43,768 nucleotides of DNA from Gryganskiella cystojenkinii (taxonomy: Eukaryota; Mortierellomycota; Mortierellomycetes; Mortierellales; Mortierellaceae), in NCBI GenBank assembly GCA_015852425.1, contig JAAAIG010000065.1, forward strand, positions 8,230 to 51,997, in the 5' to 3' direction. This document shows positions 12,001-20,933 of the stretch, in pieces. Below the pieces are notes generated by a model. The model ran no database searches. It had not been told where the DNA came from and saw nothing but the letters and a program-made list of their open reading frames with translations. The position numbers and the translations under genes were made by a program. Every line of letters begins with the position of its first letter. Position 1 is the first letter of the stretch.

Positions 12001-13447
12001 TCTTGACGATGAGTGCGCCACTGGTATCCGAAACTGCGATCCCAACGCTCCTCTCATGTTGTACGTCTCCAAGATGGTGCCCACCACCGATAAGGGCCGT
12101 TTCTACGCTTTTGGTCGTGTTTTCTCTGGTACTGTCCGCGCTGGTCTCAAGGTCCGTATCCAGGGTCAAAACTACATTCCTGGAAGCAAGTCTGATCTCT
12201 TTGTCAAATCTGTCCAGCGTATTGTGCTCATGATGGGTCGTTATGTCGAGCCTATTGAGGACTGCCCCGCTGGTAACATTGTTGGTTTGGTCGGTGTCGA
12301 TCAGTTCTTGCTCAAGTCCGGAACCATCACGACGTCTGAGAGTGCCCACAACTTGAAGGTCATGAAGTTCTCAGTTTCTCCCGTCGTCCAGGTCGCTGTC
12401 GAGTGCAAGAATGCTGCAGATCTGCCAAAGTTGGTCGAAGGTCTCAAGCGTTTGTCAAAGTCGGATCCTTGCGTTCTCTGCCTTACGTCCGATTCTGGCG
12501 AACACATTGTTGCTGGTTCTGGAGAACTCCATCTGGAGATTTGCTTAAAGGATCTTGAGGAAGATCACGCTCAGGTTCCCCTTCGCAAGTCTGATCCCGT
12601 CGTTCAGTACAAGGAGACCTGCAAGGCCGAATCCTCGGTCACTGCCCTTGCCAAGTCGCCCAACAAGCACAACCGTCTCTTTGTCCGTGCTATGCCCATC
12701 GGTGAGGGACTCGCGGACGCTATCGAGAAGGGTACGGTTGCAGCCCGTGACGAGTTCAAGGCTCGTGCCCGTGTTTTGGAGAAGGATTTCGGATGGGACA
12801 ACCAGGAGGCAAGAAAGATCTGGGCTTTCGGTCCCGATTCAGTTGGTCCTAATGTTCTTGTCGATATGACCAAGGGTGTTGCCTACTTGAACGAAATTAA
12901 GGATTCTTGTGTTGCCGCCTTCAACTGGGCAACTCGCGAAGGTCCTTACACGGATGAGAACATGCGTGGTGTCCGTTTCAACATTATGGATGTCGTCCTT
13001 CACGCTGATGCTATCCATCGTGGAGGTGGACAGATCATCCCTGCTTGCCGCAGTGCCATGTACGCGGCTCATTTGGTTGCCCAGCCCAGTCTGATGGAGC
13101 CCATTTACTTGGTCGAGATCACCTGTCCCGAGGTCGCCATGGGCGGTATCTATGGTGTATTGAACAAGCGTCGTGGTCACGTCACCGGAGAGGAGCAACG
13201 TCCAGGAACGCCCATGTACGTGATCAAGGCTTTCTTGCCCGTCGCCGAATCTTTTGGCTTTACGTCGGATCTTCGTCAAAACACCGGTGGTCAGGCTTTC
13301 CCTCAGATGGTCTTTGATCACTGGGAGCTCATGAATGGTACCGCGACGGAGGATTTGAAGTTGCAGGACAAGATTCTCGAGATCCGTAAGCGCAAGGGTC
13401 TCAAGATGGAGCTCCCCACGCTCGACAAGTTCATGGATCGCTTGTAA
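9087..13447 (+). CDS. EFT1: Translation elongation factor 2 (canonical)
   Basis: Exons are 9087-9122, 10803-11049 and 11205-13447, giving 841 aa (yeast eEF2 is 842). eEF2 is the GTPase that drives ribosomal translocation in the cytosol. All landmarks sit at the yeast numbering: P-loop AHVDHGKST (26-34), the eEF2-kinase region RFTDTR (55-60, Thr57/Thr59), switch [10 protein letters not shown] (65-73), G3 DSPGHVD, G4 NKVD, and the diphthamide loop [12 protein letters not shown] with the modified histidine at residue 699. The C terminus LDKFMDRL is typical. Codon use is strongly biased (GTC, AAG, GGT), as expected for a very highly expressed gene. The first coding exon encodes only 12 residues and is followed by a 1680 bp intron. 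A large minus-strand open frame inside exon 3 is a shadow of this codon bias. The symbol follows yeast usage. Confidence 0.97.
9123..10802 (+). other. 1680 bp first intron of EF2
   Basis: The intron has GTAAGT at 9123 and TAATAG ending at 10802, and it interrupts the gene right after codon 12. Most introns in this window are 50-215 bp. The sequence has G/A-rich stretches and one imperfect palindrome at 10243-10258 (CCTGTC-CCAG-GACAGG). I looked for an embedded small RNA and found none that I can support. Long first introns near the start codon of translation factor genes often enhance expression. Confidence 0.85.
11159..11200 (+). repeat. 21 bp tandem duplication at the 3' end of EF2 intron 2
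   Basis: Two head-to-tail 21 bp units (CCTCTAAAAATCTGCTTTAA and one more T) differ at one base and end four bases before the acceptor ACAG. Each unit contains a CTTTAAT stretch that could act as a branch site. Confidence 0.8.
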
Positions 13448-14083
13448 ATAGGATATATATTTTTCCCCCCAGATCCCTGAGGGTGCTCCTCGGCCCTTTG
13501 TTTCTTGTTCTACTTTCTCAAAAATTCGTGGTCTCTAAGCGGGCAGTATATTCCTTTGATAGTTTCGCTTCCGCTTTTCCTCCCCCTTTGCAAATAAAAA
13601 AACGAGAAAGTTCGAGACCTAAACGAACGACCGCGGAGGGCCAAGAAGATCTGTGAAAACAAAGGTTCTCCGCCGGTCACAGGACGGGAAAAGACATCAT
13701 GATGCAATTTTTTGGGTGTCGGCATAAAAAGGGACTGCGCCCCAGACAAATAGCTGTCTCTGGTTTTTCTCATTGCCGAGAAAAACAGCATGTCTGACTG
13801 CATCTGGTTTTCTCATTCGTTGGAAACAGACCAGTGGAAATTCTGCACTAGTTTTCAATTCATGTCACATCTCATTTCATCCAAAAAAAATTAAAGCAGT
13901 AAACAAAGGATTCAGCTCAACTCTCTTTTTTCGCTTGTCTCCATCTTGTCCTCATTATCTGCACCATTCACCTTTTTTGTTTCACGCTGACACTTTTTGT
14001 TACAGTAGACGTGCTCCTCACACTAAACAAGCTGTTCCTCTTCCCTGACCTACGCCTTCTTTTTTTACTAGCAGAAGAAAATC
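13448..14083. other. Spacer between EF2 and its paralog
   Basis: This is 636 bp with a candidate EF2 polyadenylation signal (AATAAA at 13593-13598). The right part (about 13920-14060) is CT-rich and probably the promoter and leader of the paralog. No gene is seen. Confidence 0.5.
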
Positions 14084-16936
14084 ATGTTGCACTTGACAGT
14101 GGACCAAATCCGCGCCTTGGTATGTTTCATTACCTTCTTTCCCTTCCCTTCCTCTCTGGCGTCTTCTTGAAGGACGGACATTTTTATTTTCTCTCATTGT
14201 ATCGTCGTCACACATAATATCACTTTCGTACTTTTTCTTCGAAACTGCAGATGGACAAGGCGACGAATATTCGTCACGTCGCCGTGATCGGTGAGGGTGA
14301 ACAAGGAAAGACAACTTTGACGGAGGTACTCGACTCACATGGGGCCTTTATCATAACAGAGCAAAAGGGTATTCCCTGTATGTATGGCCAACACAAGGAG
14401 GCCGCCGAGAGCATCAGGGTAAAGTCCTTGGCCAGCACCCTGTACTTTGAGTCGACCGAGGAGGATTTAAAGGATATTCCTGAAAAGACAGAAGGTACAA
14501 AAACAAAAAGGCATTAAGATCATTCTGTACGTTCTATCAGCATGTTGTCGCAAAATCTAACTGCGACTTCCCATCTATCTACTATTTTGGAACCATTTTA
14601 TTCATTATTTTTTAGGCACCTCATTCTTGATCAACCTGATCGATTGTCCCGGGCACGTTGATTTCTCATCCGAGGTCACGACCGCGCTCCGCGTCACTGA
14701 CGGTGCTTTGATCGTCGTCGATTGTAGAAGAGGTATCTACTCCCAGACGGAGAGTATTCTCCGTCAAGCTCTGAGTGAACTCGTCAAACCCATCCTGGTC
14801 ATCAACAAGGTCGATTGTGTCCTTCTGGAGCTCCAAGTCACAAAGGAAGACCTCTACCAATCATTTGCGCGGACGATCGAATCGGTCAACTGTACCATCA
14901 CGGCCTTTAATGATGAAAAGAATCTGGGCGATGCCAAACTCTTTCCCGAAAAGGGATCCGTCGCCTTTGGATCCTGTCTTCACGGTTGGGCTTTCACGAT
15001 CCGACAGTTTGCAAGCCGTTACTCGATCAAGTTTGGAGTTGATCAGGACAAAATGGCAGAGAAACTCTGGGGCGATCACTTCTTTGTTCCAACGACCAAA
15101 AAATGGTCCAGGAAATCACACGATGAAGACGGGAAACCTCGTGAGAGGGCTTTCAACCTGTTTGTCTTGGATCCCATCTTCAAGCTCTTTGACACGATTA
15201 TGAACGGAAAGAAGGATATCGCCTTCAACATGTTGGACAGGCTCAACATTACCTTGAACCAAGACGAGAAGGATATGGAGGGAAAGCCTTTGCTCAAGCT
15301 CGTCATGCGTCGGTTCTTGCCCGCTTCCGAGGCTCTCCTCGGGATGACCGTCCTTCACCTGCCCTCACCCGTGACCGCCCAAAAGTACAGAGTCGGAGGT
15401 TTATACGAGGGTCCCCAGAACGATGAGTGTGCGGATGGAATTCGGGGTTGCGATCCAAATGGACCTCTTATGCTCTATGTGTCCAAGATGATGCTCTCGA
15501 CTGACAAAGGTGGACGGTTTTATGCGTTTGGTCGTGTCTTCTCGGGTACTGTCCGAGCCGGCCTCAAAGTCAGAATCCAAGCCCCAGATTATACCCCGGG
15601 CACTAAATACGGCCTTTATATCAAGTCGATTCCACGCATCGTGATGATGCTCGGTAGTAATGTCAAGCCGATCGCAGAGTGCCCTGCGGGCAATTTTGTG
15701 GGTTTGGTTGGCGTGGATCAATTCTTATTCAAGTCCGGGACAATCACGACTTCGGATAGTGCCTATAACTTTAGAATGATGAAGTTCTCGGTCGTACCTG
15801 TGGTCCAGATCGCTGTCGAGCCTAAGGATCCTGCGGATCTACCTAAACTTGTCGAGGCTCTAAGACGACTCTCTGTCGCGGTTCCAGGTGTTGATTATTT
15901 TATGGACGAAGACGGTAGGAATGTCATTGCTGGGTCGAGTGAGCATCATCTTGAACTTTGTCTGAGAGACCTCCAAAAAGAGCATGCGCCAGAAATACCG
16001 GTAAAGAGTATAGGGCCTTGGATCCAGTATCGGGAGACCTGTCAGGCCGAATCATCCATGACCGTCCTCGCCAAATCGCCCAACAAGCATAACCGAGTCT
16101 TTATGCGGGCTGTCCCGCTGAGTGAAAATTTCACGATCGCGATCGAGAAGGGTATTTTCGATACACGAGACAATTGGAAAGCCCGTGCGCGTGTGTTGAG
16201 CAACGACTATGGATGGAGTGACCAGGAGGCCAAAAAGATCTGGGCCTTTGGTCCGGAGACAGTGGGTCCCAACTTGCTAGTGGACATGGCCGAATCGGTA
16301 ACGTACCTGAACGAGATCAGGGACGCGTGTACGTTCGCTTTCAGATGGGCCACAAAAGAAGGTCCCCTAATGGAGGAGAACATGCGCGGAATCCGATTCA
16401 ATATCATGGACGTGGTTTTGACTGCGGACGCGGTGCATCGGGGCGCCGGACAGATGATTCCTGCTTTCCGGCGCGCCATTTGTGCGTCTATGATGACGGC
16501 CCAGCCGAGTCTAATGGAACCGATATATGCAGTTGAGATAACGTGTTCCGAAGAGGTATTGGAGGGTGTCTATCGCGTCTTGAATACGCGTCGTGGTCAC
16601 GTCGTGAGCGAGGAGCAAAGACTTTCAGGAATTACTTCTTGTTCTTCTTTTTCGAACTCTGCATCGTCTTCATCTTCGTCTTCGTCTCTGCACCTGCTCA
16701 AGGCCTTTTTACCTGTCGAAGAATCGTTTGGGTTCTTGTCGGATCTCTGTCAGGCGACCAAGGGTCAAGCCGTAGCCCAATTGATCTTTGATCACTGGGA
16801 GACCCTGAGCGGCGACTGCAGTCTTGATTCTTGGCTAAAGGAACGAATTCTCGAGGTCCGGAAACGTAAGGGCCTCAAGGAAGAGATTCCGACCTTGAAC
16901 TGGTTCATAGAAGTTGTAAATAAACAAGGCGTGTGA
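14084..16936 (+). CDS. Diverged tandem paralog of elongation factor 2
   Basis: Exons are 14084-14119, 14251-14494 and 14616-16936, at the same three positions as the upstream EF2, giving 866 aa with no internal stop. Homology covers the whole length (MLHLTVDQIRAL at the start, G3 DCPGHVD, G4 NKVD, domains II-V). Key elements are changed: the P-loop AHVDHGKST has become GEGEQGKTT; the RFTDTR and RGITIKST region has become MYGQHKEAAESIRVKSL, which loses the switch I threonine and the kinase-site threonine; [12 protein letters not shown] has become LTADAVHRGAGQ, which keeps the diphthamide histidine (residue 701). A serine run (SCSSFSNSASSSSSSSSLH) is inserted in domain V. Codon use is far less biased than in EF2. 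It is probably expressed at a lower level and may bind nucleotide without normal GTPase switching. A role on ribosomes, in dormancy or in resistance to eEF2 inhibitors is speculation. Confidence 0.9.
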
Positions 16937-16948
16937 GTGCGCCTTGTT
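16923..16948 (+). other. Perfect hairpin enclosing the paralog stop codon
   Basis: AACAAGGCG and CGCCTTGTT form a perfect 9 bp inverted repeat with an 8-base loop TGTGAGTG. The TGA stop (16934-16936) lies in the loop. Confidence 0.75.
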
Positions 16949-17984
16949 ATTTTCCCACTTTGCAAGCTCAAAAAGCCGTCTTGAAAATTGGAGCTGCTGA
17001 CAAGAGAGTTAAAGCAAACAAGGGAAATAACGATGAATGAAAGCCCTTACGGTACAGAAATTTGCGTTCACTCTCTACTTCATGTGTCCCGATCTTTTGG
17101 AAAAAATAATCCTGTTGACATCATTCATCTCAGTAGCAAAGGAGCATCAGAGGTGTTTGGTGGAGAATCCGGCTCTGTTGGAACCATGTCTTATTTCTTG
17201 ACCCAAAATCCCTTGTTCTGATGTAAGAGTTGCCAAGACAGGGGCTGATCGAGCATAGACCATTCAAAACGGCATAATTTCTAAGGAAACCCAGAGTTTC
17301 GATGGATTTGAGATTGTTATTGAAAGATTCCTTGCCCACCGGGTTCGCTACGTTTCTCGGACCTTGACGATACTCGTAGATCAAGCGCAATGCATTCATT
17401 CTGGCGGAAACCGTGGGGGTAGTCCTGGTTGCCCTGGCCGCAAAATGTTGATGGCATTGAGAGTGGATTTGAAAGGGAAATATGAGTTAAGAAAGAGCAA
17501 AAGGAAAACTCGAAAGGTAACTATTTAAAGGTACGGTTAAGTGAAGGTATTGGTCATGCCAAAATGAGCGCAACAATGTGTTAATTGCATGAGCCAAAGT
17601 TGATTCAATGTAATGCCTGAAGTCCATGCCAAAGTGGAGCGACAGTTGTGCCAAAAGGACAAGCCAAAACCGTGTGCCAATCGCCTGTGCCAATCCAATA
17701 GTCTAACAGGGACATGCCAGTTGACTGTGTCCTGTGCCGTTTTTTTTACGATGCCAAAAGTGGTGCTGACGGCCACTGTAGATATTATTGGTGTGAGAGC
17801 ACTGTACGCCGTCTTTTCATGCACAAAGACCGCTAAACTTTCTTTTGTCCTGTTCCTCGTTTTTCTGGCAGCTGGACAGCCGTTATGGGTCAGACAGAGA
17901 ATTGAGAGCGAAGTGGGCTATGCCCACCTTATTTGTAGCAAGTCTTCCTTCTCTCCTCCTCTCTTCCTTTCAGTCCTTCCCACC
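16949..17984. promoter_or_regulatory. Spacer and probable promoter of the acid phosphatase gene
   Basis: There is no recognisable gene. The notable content is a cluster of GCCAAA/GCCAAT/GCCAG motifs (eight copies between 17558 and 17758) that is listed separately. A CT-rich stretch (17940-17980) precedes the start codon of the phosphatase gene. Confidence 0.45.
17558..17758 (+). repeat. Cluster of GCCAA-type motifs upstream of the acid phosphatase
   Basis: GCCAAA occurs at 17558, 17593, 17628, 17650, 17663 and 17753; GCCAAT at 17676 and 17689; GCCAG at 17716. Most are preceded by TG. The blocks starting at 17558 and 17628 are similar over about 23 bases, which suggests an old 70 bp duplication. 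The motif resembles, but does not match, the PacC site GCCARG. Confidence 0.55.
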
Positions 17985-19569
17985 ATGCTTGTCAAGTCGA
18001 TCGTTTCTTTGGCCTGCATCGCCGTCGCTGCCGCCCAGACTACCAAGGGCAAGGCCTTTGATCACATCTTTATCATCTTCCTTGAGAACACTGTAAGTTG
18101 TCTATTAAGTATTATCTGACAGCCAAAATAAAAAAAACTCATTTGTCCCTGCCACTCGTTCTCACTATATTTTTCTTCCCGATGCACAGGACTTCTCCAA
18201 GGCTGCTGCCAACGCTAACCTTGCCTCGTTCGCCAGCCAGGGTATTCTCTTGAACAACTACTACGGTGTTACTCATCCCTCCGAGCCCAACTACATTGCA
18301 GTGACCGGTGGTGACTACTTTGGATTGAACGATGATGCTAGGCACAGCATCCCCTCCAGCTACAAGACCATCGTCGATCTCATGGAAGACAAAGGCCTCA
18401 CCTGGAAAGCCTACCAGGAGAACGCTCCTACGGTCTGCTACCAGGACTATGTGAGCAGCGACGGCTTTTACTTCCGTAAGCACAATCCCTTCATCATGTA
18501 CGATTCGATCGCACTGAACCAGACTCGTTGCAGAAATGTTGTCCCTGCGACCCAGCTCCAGACAGATCTTGCCGTGGGTTCCTTGCCCAACTATTCCTTC
18601 TACACCCCCAACATGGTAAACGATGGACACAACACTACCGTTTCTGAAGCCTCCACGTGGCTGACGACTTTTTTAACTCCTCTGTTGGCGAACAAGTCCT
18701 TCATCAACAACACCCTCGTTGTGCTTACTTTCGATGAGTCCGAGAGCTACAGTATCCCCAACCGTGTCTACACCTTGTTACTTGGAGATGTCGTCGCCAG
18801 CGTGAAGGCCACCACAGACTCGACTTTCTACACCCACTACTCCCTTATCTCCACCATCGCGGCCAACTGGGGTCTCGGAAACTTGGGTAGACAGGATACC
18901 AACATGACTGTCAACAACGTCTTTGATATCGTTGCCAAGGCTGCTGGTATCACTACCAACAACAATATCTCGATCGCTGATGCTCCTCCTATGAACGGCA
19001 CCGAGGCTGGATTCTTGGCCTCTTCCACTCAATCCGGGTCTGGGAGCGCGCCCTCTCCTACTTCCACAACTCCTACTACAGGGAGTTCGATGGGGGCGAT
19101 CATTGGAGGGGTGGTTGGAGGAGCAGCCATAGTGGCAATCGTTGTGGGCTATTATGTTTACCGGAGACGACAATCCAGGACGATCGTTCAAAAAGTGGAA
19201 TCTCAAAAACTTGAAGTACAGCAACAGAATGGCGATCATTCGTCCCAAAAAATCCACATGCAGCACCCACACAATCCTAGCTCACTACCAATGTCCCACA
19301 AAATCCACATCCAGCACTCTCCCAATCCGAGCTCACTACCAATGTCGCAACCAGCAGTGTCGCAACCACCAATGTCGCAACCACCAATGTTTCAACAACA
19401 ATTTGTGTTTTCAAGCCATCCAACACCAAACGTCAGCACCTACGGGTATGACACTCAGCAACAGCAACATCATCAACAGCCTGTTCCCTTGGTATGGGAG
19501 CCTCAACCATTTGTACCTTCTGCAGCTGCATCTCCGATAGGCGCCAATGCCAGAGACACTTCGTCTTGA
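17985..19569 (+). CDS. Acid phosphatase / phosphoesterase family protein with C-terminal membrane anchor
   Basis: Exons are 17985-18092 and 18190-19569 (97 bp intron), giving 495 aa. The start is the ATG in CACCATGC context directly followed by a signal peptide (MLVKSIVSLACIAVAAAQ); the longer upstream frame is ignored. Residues about 25-300 match the fungal phosphoesterase family (PF04185-type acid phosphatases): FDHIFIIFLENTDF, HPSEPNYIAVTGGDYF, YSFYTPNMVNDGHNTT and LVVLTFDESES, with several N-glycosylation sequons. A Ser/Thr-rich linker is followed by a single membrane helix (about 339-361, GAIIGGVVGGAAIVAIVVGY) and a YRRRQ stop-transfer motif, then a cytosolic tail of about 130 residues rich in H, Q, P and M with short repeats. 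It likely cleaves phosphomonoesters at the cell surface for phosphate uptake. Most family members lack the anchor and tail. Confidence 0.85.
19250..19351 (+). repeat. 51 bp coding tandem repeat in the phosphatase tail
   Basis: There are two units of 51 bp, encoding KIHMQHPHNPSSLPMSH and KIHIQHSPNPSSLPMSQ. They are followed by shorter 15 bp units (MSQPP/A) up to about 19395. The repeat lies wholly in the predicted cytosolic tail. Confidence 0.9.
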
Positions 19570-20852
19570 ATACGATAGGACATATACCATTTATTATTTT
19601 GTAGTTTTGTTACAAAGGTCGTCGTCATCTCCGAAGATTGATCACGCTTTGAAAGGAATCGGATTCGTTTCCCATTCCAAAAATTTAATACAAAATTGGT
19701 GGCAATTGTGTCACGGGGAATTGACTAACATGATCACATATCCCAATGGATTCCATATCAATGATCCAGGTCTCCCGGCTCAAAAAAGCTCTCTTCTTGC
19801 CTCAAGAACCCCTACTGTGAAATTACGTCGGTTATGAGTGGAGCATAATGTCTTGTCGATAGACCTTAAACGGCTATGAAGGAACTAGGGGAACTCAGCA
19901 GGAGACCACAATGCTCAATCAGTCTGTCGCTAGAAGTATCTTGACGAGTGGAGGCGAGTTTGACCAAGTTCGCTAGTCAAGGTCCTGCAAGAATCCCTCG
20001 AGCAAATAGATGAGAGACTTCTCCGCAAGAGAAACGAACGAAGAGGGAAAGATAAGCAGGAGGGGGGGAGGGAGGGGAAAGAACAAAGGAGCACATCTCA
20101 GCGTCCTCCAAAGGTTAAGAGCACATTCTCTCACTGGTTTCGTGGTTGCTAGAAAGAGAAGACAAGAAACGCTTTAACAGGACTGACGCTCCTGCCATTG
20201 TAAAAGCTCGCTAAAAGAACCCCCAGTCTTTTGCAGAAGCGAAAATCGCGCACACCCAAATCTCAAAAAGGGAACAGCATCCAGAGTTCCAGCTTCAAGT
20301 GTATTCCCTTGGTATTTTTCCCACGAAGACCACCGACCCAAACAAAATCAGAGAATAATGAGTTTGTCCTACAAGGTCCACACCCAAAGCAAAAACTACC
20401 GAAACAATCAACGGGGGCTTTGACAGATTTTTTTTTTTTTTTTTTGGTAGGAAGTGGCATAGAGAGCCTTCAAAAAAAAAATCGATTTGATGAGGAAGGG
20501 CGCAGGGGGCGCGTTGTGTCTCTCACTTCTCTTCCACGGATCAGTTTCCCGTTTACCGTATTGAATTGTTCGTTGCCTGCTGCAAAAAGAAGGTGAAGAA
20601 GAGGCGAAAAAAAAAAAAAAAATGGTTCAAAGCTTTTGAAGCGGGAGGAAACAATTGGACAGAAAACGGTGTCGAGCCTTTTTTGCTTTGTTTCTGAACA
20701 GAACAAGGGGAAAGCGGAGAAGGAGCCCATCTCCCCTAGGCCAAGGTTTATCTTTCTTCTTTCCTAGCTTTGACTCTTTGATTCTCTTGTGGCGCCGTAC
20801 AGTAGTCCAGATGTGTTACCGAAATAATAATCAAAATATCCAGAGATTATAT
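19570..20852. other. Intergenic region between phosphatase and transposon
   Basis: This is 1.28 kb with no recognisable gene. It contains purine-rich stretches (20030-20090), a poly-T run (20429-20446) and a poly-A run (20607-20622). The open frames here are short and of low complexity. Confidence 0.5.
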
Positions 20853-20877
20853 AGTCCTACCACCCATTGTCACTCAC
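20853..20877 (+). repeat. Left terminal inverted repeat
   Basis: It reads AGTCCTACCACCCATTGTCA then CTCAC. It pairs with 23586-23610 with four mismatches. An inner block TTGTACGT at 20885-20892 is also mirrored by ACGTACAA at 23577-23584. Confidence 0.8.
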
Positions 20878-20933
20878 AAAATTTTTGTACGTGAGTAGAA
20901 AATTTTAATTTACCCCTTAACATATTCCAACGG

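Noticed and set aside
11183..12349. A 388-codon open frame on the minus strand inside EF2
   Set aside because: It is the mirror of a codon-biased gene; the sequence has no family resemblance and the plus strand encodes full EF2.
17558..17758. PacC binding sites
   Set aside because: The copies read GCCAAA or GCCAAT, not GCCARG, so the name is not supported.
17613..17984. N-terminal extension of the acid phosphatase
   Set aside because: It covers the GCCAA motif cluster, has no family resemblance, and would bury the signal peptide that starts at 17985.
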